Notes under the pieces: generated by a model | The model's input: only the letters and a program-made list of their open reading frames with translations | Told to the model about the DNA's origin: nothing | Databases searched by the model: none | In this document: in pieces, positions 1 to 7,600 of the stretch | How the letters are laid out: each line of letters opens with the position of its first letter | How positions within the stretch are numbered: position 1 is the first letter of the stretch | Made by a program: the position numbers and the translations under genes | Assembly (NCBI GenBank): GCA_902826385.1 | Contig: CADEEU010000079.1 | Span: 3,230-11,453 of the forward strand | From: an uncultured Acidobacteriota bacterium | GTDB taxonomy: Bacteria > Acidobacteriota > Blastocatellia > Pyrinomonadales > Pyrinomonadaceae | DNA: 8,224 bases | Direction of reading: 5' to 3'

Positions 1-1
1 T

Positions 2-1072
2 TTGCTGTGGTCGCAAATGCACTGCGACGAGCCGACGGCGACGTCGGCCGTGATCGATCTGCTGAACATTCTGCAAAAGAACAGGGACAAGGATTGGGTC
101 AAGCGGATCGAATCAGCGATGACGCTACGCATAGTCCCGATGCTCAATCCGGACGGTTCCGAGCAGTACATCCGCCGAAACATGCAGGGCCTCGACATAA
201 ATCGCGATGCACTAAACCTTAAATCTCCGGAAGCTCAACTTCTGAAAAAGCTGCGTGATGATTGGTCGCCTAACATCGGGTTCAATCTGCATAATCAAAA
301 CGCTCTCACAACGGTCGGACAGACGAACAAGCAGGCCGCGATATCGTTCCTTGTCGTTTACGGTGACGCCGCAAAAACGACGAGCGAAGGTCATGAGCGC
401 AACAAACGGCTTACTTCAGCGATGTACCAGGCGATCGAGGGGTACATTCCCGGCCACATTGGACGCTATGGTGACGAGTTTACACCGACCGCGTTCGGCG
501 ATAACTTTTCGGCTTGGGGAACGCCAGTCATTCTAATCGAAACCGGCGCACTTGAAGGCAGTTCCGAAATGGTGCTGGTCAAAATGAATTTTATTGCGAT
601 CGCCTCGGCGTTGAAATCGCTGGCGGATGGAAGCGAGAAAAACTTCAATCCGGCGGTTTATGAGCAAATACCGAACAACACATCAGGGCGATTGATGAAC
701 TTTGTCTTTCGCAATGCTTCGATAGTTAAACAGAAAAAGAACGGAAATGGGAACGGTTTGTTCGATGTGATCATCGCCGACATCGGCGCGGTTGCCGAAC
801 GCCGTCGCGCCGAGTTCACGGCGCCGAACATGATCCGTCGCATCGGCGACCTTTCTGCCGTCACGGGCCTTAACGAATACGACGCCGGCGGATTTTACGT
901 CGCGGGACGTTTTCAACCGCTATCGGTCGGCAACTTTGCCGAGATTTTGTTTTACAAAAAGGACCGACAAGTTGATTGGTCCGCGACCGATTTGGAAAAA
1001 GCCTTTCCGCCGGATGCGATTTTTTCGCTCGGAAAATGGGTAAAAGGTGAGGGCGTAGTGCCGAAAAGATAG
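2..1072 (+). CDS. M14 family zinc carboxypeptidase, C-terminal part (5' end outside window)
   Basis: A metallocarboxypeptidase-like protein that would hydrolyse peptides, or a related amide bond, with one catalytic zinc. Numbering from the first full codon: the HxxE zinc pair is H7 and E10 (HCDE), the substrate-binding Asn-Arg pair is N67-R68 (GLDINRD), the third zinc ligand is H97 (NLHNQN), and the catalytic glutamate is E180 (ILIETGA). These match the order of H69/E72, N144-R145, H196 and E270 in carboxypeptidase A. About 175 residues follow the catalytic Glu; I do not recognise them as a named domain. The zinc motif sits only six residues from the window edge, so the true start, any signal peptide and the start of the peptidase fold lie upstream. 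The TTG at base 2 is most likely an internal Leu codon. The family is clear; the substrate and cell location are unknown. Confidence 0.88.
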   Translation: MLWSQMHCDEPTATSAVIDLLNILQKNRDKDWVKRIESAMTLRIVPMLNPDGSEQYIRRNMQGLDINRDALNLKSPEAQLLKKLRDDWSPNIGFNLHNQNALTTVGQTNKQAAISFLVVYGDAAKTTSEGHERNKRLTSAMYQAIEGYIPGHIGRYGDEFTPTAFGDNFSAWGTPVILIETGALEGSSEMVLVKMNFIAIASALKSLADGSEKNFNPAVYEQIPNNTSGRLMNFVFRNASIVKQKKNGNGNGLFDVIIADIGAVAERRRAEFTAPNMIRRIGDLSAVTGLNEYDAGGFYVAGRFQPLSVGNFAEILFYKKDRQVDWSATDLEKAFPPDAIFSLGKWVKGEGVVPKR

Positions 1073-1111
1073 CTTCGAACGAAATAAATCGAGTTTTGTC
1101 AGCCAAAAAAG

Positions 1112-1201
1112 AATTGTAAATTGTTAGTTAATTTTTCAGATAGCGAAACAAATTCCGTATAAAAACCAATTAGCAATCTACACTGTAAAATTTAGAATTT
1201 A
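1112..1201. repeat. AT-rich heptamer-period inverted repeat upstream of recN
   Basis: Five consecutive 7-base units run from 1167 to 1201 (starting at 1167, 1174, 1181, 1188 and 1195), with approximate consensus CAATTTA. The opposite strand of 1112-1136 carries the same units in inverted orientation. Arms 1112-1136 and 1161-1185 match at 18 of 25 positions as an inverted repeat. This is the main content of the 157-base gap between the carboxypeptidase and recN. It may be a dispersed short-tandem-repeat element, or simply AT-rich promoter DNA; the regular 7-base spacing favours the former. Confidence 0.5.
1135..1163 (+). promoter_or_regulatory. Candidate sigma70-type promoter for recN
   Basis: TTCAGA at 1135-1140 (4 of 6 to the TTGACA consensus) is followed after exactly 17 bases by TATAAA at 1158-1163 (close to TATAAT). 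The -10 box ends 66 bases before the recN ATG, inside the AT-rich gap and overlapping the arms of the heptamer repeat. This is pattern matching only: AT-rich DNA yields such matches by chance, and the consensus for this organism is not known. Confidence 0.4.
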
Positions 1202-1229
1202 CGTCGCCTAGTTTGGAAAGCTTCGAGAG

Positions 1230-2933
1230 ATGCTCGAGTTTCTTAAAGTAAAAAACATCGCATTGATCGACGAGATCGAGATCGAATTCGGCGATGGGCT
1301 AAACCTTTTGACGGGCGAAACCGGCTCGGGAAAGTCGATTATTGTAGATAGTCTCGGCACCCTGACCGGCGATCGCATCTCATCGGATTTGATCAAGTCA
1401 GGTCAGGATTCGGCAAGGATCGAAGGGCTGTTTTCGGTCGTGCTCACATCGGAGTTGCGCCAGAATTTGAGTGATTTCGGTATTGACTATGAAGGCGAAA
1501 AGACTACGGAAATAATTGTTCGACGCGAGCTTTCCACGTCGGGCAAAAATCGTGTTTTTATCAACGGTCAGCTTACGACGCAAGCCGCGCTCAAACAGAT
1601 CGGGCCGCTACTAGCGACTATTCACGGTCAGGGCGAGCACACCGCGTTATTCGATCCGTCAAACCATCTTGAGCTGCTTGATGCGTTTGCGGATTCTGAA
1701 AATGAGCGCGAGATGACGGCCAAAGCCTACCGGCAATGGAACTCGGTGAGGAGCGAGTTGGAGGAACTCCGTTCGGCAGATTCTCAAAAGCTGCAATTGC
1801 TGGACGTACTTCGTTTTCAGATCGACGAGATAGAGAAAGCCGCCCTCAAACAGGGCGAGGACGACGAGCTTGCAGAAGAAAAACTCAGGCTAAACAATGT
1901 CGAGAAACTTTCCGCTCTTAGCGGCGACGCCTACGCTCTTTTATACGACGACGAATCGTCGACTGCCGCAACACTGGACCGGGCTGCAAAAAAGGTCGAA
2001 GAACTTGCACAGTATGATTCACGCTTCAGCGAATATCTTGAATCGGTAAAATCAGCGGCAGCCGTTATCCAGGATCTGGCCGTTACAGCTCGTGACTTTG
2101 GCAGTCATCTCGAATTTTCACCCCAGCGGTTGGAACAGATAGAAGAACGCCTGGCGGAAATATCCAGATTAACTCGAAAATATGGCGGATCGATTGGATC
2201 GGTGATAGAGCATCTCAAGCATTGCGAGGCAAAACTGGAATCGATCGAGACGAGCGACCTGCGTGAGAAGGAGTTGATTGCCGAGTCGAAGAAATTGCGG
2301 AACGCATATCTTGAATCGTCATTGCGTCTGAGCAAAACCCGAGTCGAGGCCGCTGCCAGATTCGAGAAAAAGGTCGAGGCGAATCTAAAGGCGGTGGCCC
2401 TGGAAAAAGCAAGATTTGCCGTCAACTTCGCAACACCGTCGAAAGAACAATTGGCCGACGAGAACTTTGGCGGATTTTCTGCAAGGGGCATCGACACCGT
2501 CGAATTCCTGTTTTCCGCAAATCCGGGCGAAGCGCCGAAACCATTGGCCCGCGTTGCATCCGGCGGCGAAGCATCGCGGCTGATGCTGATCTTGAAAACG
2601 ACCTCCGGATCGGTCGAGCGAACATCGACTTCAGTATTCGACGAGATCGACGCCGGCATCGGCGGCCGCGTGGCCGAAGCAGTCGGAGCGAAATTAAAAA
2701 CCTTGGCCGCGACTCAGCAAGTCCTTTGCGTCACGCACCAGCCGCAGGTCGCGTCAAAAGCCGATAAGCATTTCGTGATCGAAAAAACGACCGGGAAAGA
2801 CCGAACGACGATTTCCGTTCGCGAACTCGGACCCGATGAAAAGGTCGAAGAGATCGCCCGCATGCTGGCCGGTGAAAAGATTACCGACGCCGCGAGGGAA
2901 AATGCTCGCGAGATGATCGCTGCGGCTGCGTAA
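1230..2933 (+). CDS. recN: DNA repair protein RecN (SMC-like ATPase)
   Basis: RecN is a cytoplasmic SMC-family ATPase that acts on DNA double-strand breaks and supports RecA-dependent recombination. The 567 residues are close to the usual length (E. coli about 553). Walker A is GETGSGKS at 29-36; the RecN-typical IHGQGEH block is at about 131-137; a long, charged, helical coiled-coil region spans roughly 150-390; the ABC signature ASGGE is at 443-447; Walker B with the catalytic Glu is VFDEID with D471-E472, followed by the D-loop region AGIGG; the switch histidine is H503 in VTHQPQ. The C-terminal ENAREMI block is also typical of the family. The ATG is preceded by GGAAAG at 1215-1220, nine bases upstream, and the protein begins directly with the N-terminal ATPase strand, which supports this start. 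The gene has an AT-rich leader and is followed by a long inverted repeat, so it is probably transcribed alone. I saw no obvious LexA operator. Confidence 0.97.
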   Translation: MLEFLKVKNIALIDEIEIEFGDGLNLLTGETGSGKSIIVDSLGTLTGDRISSDLIKSGQDSARIEGLFSVVLTSELRQNLSDFGIDYEGEKTTEIIVRRELSTSGKNRVFINGQLTTQAALKQIGPLLATIHGQGEHTALFDPSNHLELLDAFADSENEREMTAKAYRQWNSVRSELEELRSADSQKLQLLDVLRFQIDEIEKAALKQGEDDELAEEKLRLNNVEKLSALSGDAYALLYDDESSTAATLDRAAKKVEELAQYDSRFSEYLESVKSAAAVIQDLAVTARDFGSHLEFSPQRLEQIEERLAEISRLTRKYGGSIGSVIEHLKHCEAKLESIETSDLREKELIAESKKLRNAYLESSLRLSKTRVEAAARFEKKVEANLKAVALEKARFAVNFATPSKEQLADENFGGFSARGIDTVEFLFSANPGEAPKPLARVASGGEASRLMLILKTTSGSVERTSTSVFDEIDAGIGGRVAEAVGAKLKTLAATQQVLCVTHQPQVASKADKHFVIEKTTGKDRTTISVRELGPDEKVEEIARMLAGEKITDAARENAREMIAAAA

Positions 2934-3061
2934 AAGAATTTTTAGCCGCGGATTAACACGGATGACGCGGATTCTGAGAAAACCAGAATGAAACGGAACA
3001 GGCCTGGCAAAATCTTTTCCTATCTGCGTCATCCGCGCAAATCCGCGGCTAAAGATTCTTT
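2933..3061. repeat. Long imperfect inverted repeat between recN and the asparaginase gene
   Basis: Arms 2933-2968 and 3026-3061 are 36 bases each and match at 32 of 36 positions when one is reverse-complemented; three of the four mismatches cluster where the left arm has AACA. The loop is 57 bases and holds a smaller perfect stem, ATTCTG at 2971-2976 with CAGAAT at 2984-2989. Within each arm the pentamer CGGAT recurs at 9-10-base spacing (starts 2949, 2959 and 2968 on the + strand; ATCCG at 3031 and 3041 plus the variant ATCTG at 3022 on the right). The left arm begins on the last base of the recN stop codon and the right arm ends 14 bases before the next ATG, so the element fills almost the whole gap. 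It could fold in RNA as a very stable stem and end or protect the recN transcript. No T-run follows the stem, so it is not a standard intrinsic terminator. It looks like a dispersed intergenic palindrome. Confidence 0.85.
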
Positions 3062-3075
3062 AGACTCTCAAACTT

Positions 3076-4116
3076 ATGACTGCCGAAATCTTAGCTAAAG
3101 TCATTCGCGGCGACACTGTCGAATCGCTCCACCGTGGGCACTTCATTATCATCGATGGCGAAGGTAATACAATTGCGTCTGCGGGCGATCCTCAAACGGT
3201 GACGTACTTTCGCTCTGCCGCGAAACCGTTTCAGGCGGTACCGTTTATCACGAGCGGCGCGGCGGATGATTTCGGGTTTTCGGAGGAAGAGATCGCTCTG
3301 GCCTGTGCCTCGCATTCGGGCGAACGACGGCATGTCGAGATCGCAGGAAAGATGCTGGAGCGCATCGGGCTGGCTGAATCCCACCTTCACTGCGGCGCTC
3401 ACCTGCCGTTCAACGAAAAAGAAGGCGAGCGAATGCTCCGTAGCGGCGAAGAGCCGACGCAGCTTCACAACAACTGTTCCGGCAAACACGCCGCGATGCT
3501 TGCGTTTGCCAAACATACCGATGCGTTCATTGGAAGCTACGAAAAACCGGAAAACCCGATACAGCAAAGCATTCTCGACTGTGTCTCGCGATTTACCGAA
3601 ACCCCGATGAGCGAGATCAAGATCGGCATCGACGGCTGTGCCGCGCCGAACTTTGCAATGCCTCTTTCGGCGATGGCGAAAGGTTTTGTCAATCTCGTCT
3701 CGGGCCATCGCTTCGAACAGCGGCTGCAGGACGCGTGCGGCCGCATTGTTGCCGCGATGACCGAGTTCCCCGAACTGATCGGCGGCACCGGCCGACTCGA
3801 TACAATGCTCATGCAGGCCGTTCCCGGCAAAATAATCTCAAAAGTCGGCGCCGAAGGCGTCTGGCTATGCGGCGTGCTGCCGTCCGATAAATACCCGACC
3901 GGCCTCGGCATCGCCCTAAAAATCGAAGACGGCGACGACAAACGCGCTCGGCCGGTCGTAGCCGTTGAGATTCTTAAGCAAATGGGCATTCTATCGAGCG
4001 AGGTCCTTGGCGATCTTTCGCCGATGTCGATCAAAAACCGCCGCGGCGATTCGGTAGGAAAGGTGACAGCTGAAGGGTCAAAGTTCCATCTTGATGAAAA
4101 CCGGAGAGTAAGCTAA
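3076..4116 (+). CDS. L-asparaginase, class 3 (Rhizobium etli ReAV-like, asparaginase II Pfam family)
   Basis: Predicted to hydrolyse L-asparagine to aspartate and ammonia in the cytoplasm; no signal peptide is seen. The family is shown by RSAAKPFQA with S47 and K50, CASHSGE with S79, HNNCSGKHA with C134 and K137, and GIDGCAAPNF with C188. Each lies one position before the residues described for R. etli ReAV (Ser48, Lys51, Ser80, Cys135, Lys138, Cys189), so the paired Ser-Lys centres and the metal-binding Cys/Lys site look intact. The 346-residue length is normal. This class is unrelated to the E. coli AnsA/AnsB fold. The N-terminus (ILAKVIRGDTVESLHRGH) matches where family members usually begin, supporting the ATG at 3076, although no clear Shine-Dalgarno lies upstream and the inverted repeat ends only 14 bases away. 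A lipoprotein gene follows after 4 bases and is probably in the same transcript. Confidence 0.93.
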   Translation: MTAEILAKVIRGDTVESLHRGHFIIIDGEGNTIASAGDPQTVTYFRSAAKPFQAVPFITSGAADDFGFSEEEIALACASHSGERRHVEIAGKMLERIGLAESHLHCGAHLPFNEKEGERMLRSGEEPTQLHNNCSGKHAAMLAFAKHTDAFIGSYEKPENPIQQSILDCVSRFTETPMSEIKIGIDGCAAPNFAMPLSAMAKGFVNLVSGHRFEQRLQDACGRIVAAMTEFPELIGGTGRLDTMLMQAVPGKIISKVGAEGVWLCGVLPSDKYPTGLGIALKIEDGDDKRARPVVAVEILKQMGILSSEVLGDLSPMSIKNRRGDSVGKVTAEGSKFHLDENRRVS

Positions 4117-4120
4117 AGAC

Positions 4121-4648
4121 ATGGTTCGTCAAATTCTTATCGCAGTTATCGTTTTTGCCATTGTCGGGTGCGGCTACCGGCCGGGCGGCGGCGAACCAAA
4201 GTACTTTTCCACGGCGAATGCTCCAATCGAATTTAAGTTTCCATCAGATTGGTACCTGAATAATGAGAAAAATCCCTACGATCTTCAGTGCCTATCAAAA
4301 GATCAGAGCTTTAACACCGGAGTTTTTCTTTTCACAAAGGCCGACTTAGCTAATCGCAAGGGCGCGCGGGAATTGCTTGAAGGCCAGATCGAGGACCTTC
4401 GATCAAAACGCTCCAATTTCCAGATTCTGGAGCCGATGCAAACGGTCACGCTGAATGACAAGACCCTGACGACGGTTTCTTACACGGGTGAGAAAGAGGC
4501 CTCAAAATACAATTATCGATTCACGCTTATCGAGTTTATCGAACAGCCCGATTACTATCCGGTGGTAATTCAAGTTGCTTTGCCGGAAAAGTGGTTGGTC
4601 GGCAAGGCGATCCTTGAGGATATAACTAAATCGGCTCGCGTTAAATAG
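4121..4648 (+). CDS. Small predicted lipoprotein of unknown function
   Basis: A 175-residue protein with a short lipoprotein signal: M1-V2-R3, a hydrophobic stretch at 5-15, and the lipobox IVGC with the lipidated cysteine at C17. The +2 residue is Gly rather than Asp, which in Gram-negative bacteria would favour the outer membrane. The mature part has no motif I can name. It begins with a Gly-rich linker and then alternates short beta-like segments with a helix near 80-95 (KGARELLEGQIEDLRSKR). The run IEFKFPSDWYL followed by alternating strands recalls PsbP/DcrB-like small domains, but this is only a resemblance. The start lies 4 bases after the asparaginase stop, with GGAGAG at 4103-4108 as ribosome binding site inside the upstream gene, so the two genes are likely cotranscribed. 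The stop codon TAG at 4646-4648 lies inside the 3' end of the convergent oxidoreductase gene. Confidence 0.8.
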   Translation: MVRQILIAVIVFAIVGCGYRPGGGEPKYFSTANAPIEFKFPSDWYLNNEKNPYDLQCLSKDQSFNTGVFLFTKADLANRKGARELLEGQIEDLRSKRSNFQILEPMQTVTLNDKTLTTVSYTGEKEASKYNYRFTLIEFIEQPDYYPVVIQVALPEKWLVGKAILEDITKSARVK

Positions 4649-7600
4649 CCTTCGCGGGCCCCGCTTCGCCGTATAGTCGTTTGAACTCATCTCTCCCAAA
4701 CGCCATATCGAGCCACATGTTGGTGAGCTTTTCCTGAATGCTGTTCGCACGCAATCGGTCGTTCAGGTTCTTAAAATCGACAAAATCCAGGTGCTGGTCC
4801 TGGTTGAAGCAGGAGAAGACGAAGAATTCTTCGCCGGTGTGCGGGTTGACGTGGCGTTGGAGGCACTGGGCGCAGACTTCTTTCATCATGCATTGCATGG
4901 GCGAGTTGATCGAGCCGATTGCGACGTGTTCGGGTTTCAAATATGGTTTCAACGAACTGTGACGGGCTTCACGGACGCCGTTCATCATTCGGTCTGAGCC
5001 GATTGCGATGATGCGGTCCACGTCTTTTAGACTAAGTTTCGTCTGGCCGAATTTGCCTTCAGCGTAACCGACCATTGCCTGGACGATGTTGCCGCGGAAA
5101 TGCGAATCCTGCGGCCGCATCGGGCGAATTTCCTTGCCGAAATCGGTCGCCCAGATCACTTGATCGGTAGCTTTTTCGATCTCTTCACGTTTGAACAGAT
5201 CTTCGCCGTTCTTGTATCCGGCGAAGTAAACTACATGATTATTGTTGTCGCGGAGGGCTCGTGCGATCGAGAAGAGCACCGCATTACCTAAACCGCCGCC
5301 GGCGAGCAGCACCGTTTCGTTCTGCGGTATCTCGGTTGGCGTTCCTGTCGGCCCCATCACGAGAACTTCTTCGCCTTCACGAAGCAACGAGCACAGCCGC
5401 GAAGACGTTCCCATTTCGAGGACGATCATCGACAGCAGGCCTTTCTCTTCATCGACCCAGGCACCGGTCAGAGCAAGTCCTTCCATCATCATTTTTGTCC
5501 CCTCGATGACGGGAGCGGTCGTTTCGAAATTCTGCAGCCGGTAAAATTGTCCAGGCTCAAATTTGCGCGCCTGCAGCGGAGCTTTGACAATTACATCAAC
5601 GATCGTCGGCGTCAGGCGTTCGACTTTAACGACGTACGCCCGAAGTTCGCCATCGAGCGTCGCGACCAGGTTGTCGAATATCTCGTCACGTTCCGATTGC
5701 GGCAAAGGGCCGCGATTCGCCAGTTCATCGGCAAACAGATCAACGACCTTCGTGTAACCGTGCTTGGCGGAGGCCATTGCTTTTACGACGTTGCCTGCAT
5801 ACTTCGGATGGTTGTCGCCGTAGTACGAGATGAATTTTCCGTCGTGCTCGTAAGAAGTAAAGAACCCCGTTTCGTTCTTCTCGACCGGGACCGCGTGAAA
5901 TTTTCCGTCTCCGTTCTTTGTCAGGCGATATGGCTGGAAGAACTGCCGCCATTCGTCGAGCTGAAATGTTCCCGGCTTTTCTTTCTCGTAAATCACGTTG
6001 GGCGAAGTTCCCGCGGCTACGCAAACCGTCCGCGCCGGAAACTCGTGCATTTCGCCGGTGTTTTCGAACTTACCCGTTTCACTCACGTAATTCAGCCGCT
6101 CAAAGATCAAAGCTTTGACCGCGTTGTGCTCATCGGGGACCGCTTCAGTCGGGTTCATGCATTCGATGAAATCGATGCCCTCTTCGAGCGCCTTTTGGAC
6201 CTCCTCGTGGTTGAGACGATAGGCCGGCGAATCCTGTAGCCGCTTTCGGTAAACCAGTGAAACTCCGCCCCAACTTTGGACAAGTGGGACGAAATTCGGT
6301 TCTTCGCCTATCGATGCTGCACGGGCCCTTTCTCGGCGGATGGCGCGACCGTGTTCCAGGAACTCTTGTAAGACTTCTTTCTCTTCAGCGTCGAACTTTT
6401 CAAGAGCTTTCTCCTCACCAAATTCCCTTGTTACCTGCTCCCATTTTTCGAGCATCTTCTCGACCTGCACTGGATAGTAAGCAAACAGCTCGGTTGCCGT
6501 ATCAATGCCGGTCAGACCGCCGCCGATTACGACCGCGGGAAGGCGGACCTGCAAATTAGAAAGCGTGTCTTTTTTGAACGCACCGGTTAACTGCAACGCC
6601 ATCAGAAAATCACTGGCCTGACGGATACCGCGAATCAGGTTGTTCTTCATCGGCACGATAGTCGGCCGTCCGGCACCGGTCGCGATCGCGATGTGGTCGA
6701 AGCCGAAATTCCACGCGTCCTCAATGGTCAACGTGCCGCCAAATCGAATGCCTCCGTACGCACGAAAACGCTTTCGCCGCGACAGCATTAGCTGCATCAT
6801 GTTGAGGAAATTCTTGTCCCAGCGGACGGTGATGCCGTATTCGGAAACACCGCCGAAACCGGAAAGGATACGTTCGTCGAGTTTGTCCGTTATCTCCGAA
6901 ATACTCTTGACCGGTTTAGGACATGAAAAGTTTGAAGAATAGCTGTTAGCTGTCAGCTGAGAGCTATCAGCTATTTTTTCATCAGCGTATCCGGTCCATT
7001 CAGACGGCAGGGGCTCGATCTTCAAACCATCCACGCCGACTACGCCGAAGCCTTCGTTCAATAGATAATGCGCTAGCGTGTAACCTGCCGGCCCCAGGCC
7101 AACGACCATAATGTTCTTTCCGTTGTAGGGAAGCTGGTACGGTCGCTTTGCGTTTAGCGGATTCCAACGGGTCAACAGGCTGTAAATCTCGAAACCGTAG
7201 GGCAGATTCAGCACGTCCGTCAGGGTCGCGGTTTCCGCTAACGGGATATTGACCGGCTCCTGCTTTTGAAAAATGCATCCCTTCATACAGTCGTTGCAGA
7301 TGCGGTGGCCGGTGCCGGCGCACATCGGGTTGTCGATCGTGACGAGTGCAAGCGAGCCGATCGGGTCACCCTGCTTTTTCAACAAGTGCATTTCCGAGAT
7401 CTTTTCGTCCAGCGGGCAGCCTTCGGTCTTGATCCCGAGAGGATTACGCTTAACCGAGCCGTCTTTTTCGTGCATGCCGGTCGAGCACGCGTCTTTATCG
7501 CGCTCGTGACAAATCATGCAGTAATCGATTTCGTACAGCGCCTCGCGCATCGTGCCGCGGTCGTCGGTCAGCTTAAAACCATCGCGGCGACGCAGCTCGC

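Noticed and set aside
1073..1229. SOS (LexA) operator upstream of recN
   Set aside because: recN is SOS-controlled in many bacteria, but I found no clear CTG-N10-CAG or GAAC-N4-GTTC type box here, and the LexA site of this organism is unknown.
2105..2659. Open frame on the - strand (184 codons) opposite recN
   Set aside because: It overlaps the RecN coiled coil and ABC signature on the other strand; the Ser/Arg-rich composition is that of a shadow frame.
2971..2989. Small ATTCTG/CAGAAT stem as an independent recN terminator
   Set aside because: The stem has 6 AT-rich pairs and no following T-run; it is better treated as part of the loop of the larger inverted repeat.
3091..3708. Open frame on the - strand (205 codons) opposite the asparaginase gene
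   Set aside because: It covers the catalytic motifs of the asparaginase on the other strand, and its Arg-rich translation has no domain.
4654..4664. GC-rich hairpin-like palindrome just inside the oxidoreductase 3' end as a shared terminator
   Set aside because: The stem is only about 4-5 base pairs with almost no loop, has no T-run on either side, and encodes conserved-frame residues.
5547..6239. Long open frame on the + strand (230 codons) opposite the oxidoreductase gene
   Set aside because: It lies entirely antisense to a well-supported gene with clear cofactor motifs, has no recognisable domain, and fits chance openness from the codon use of the real gene.
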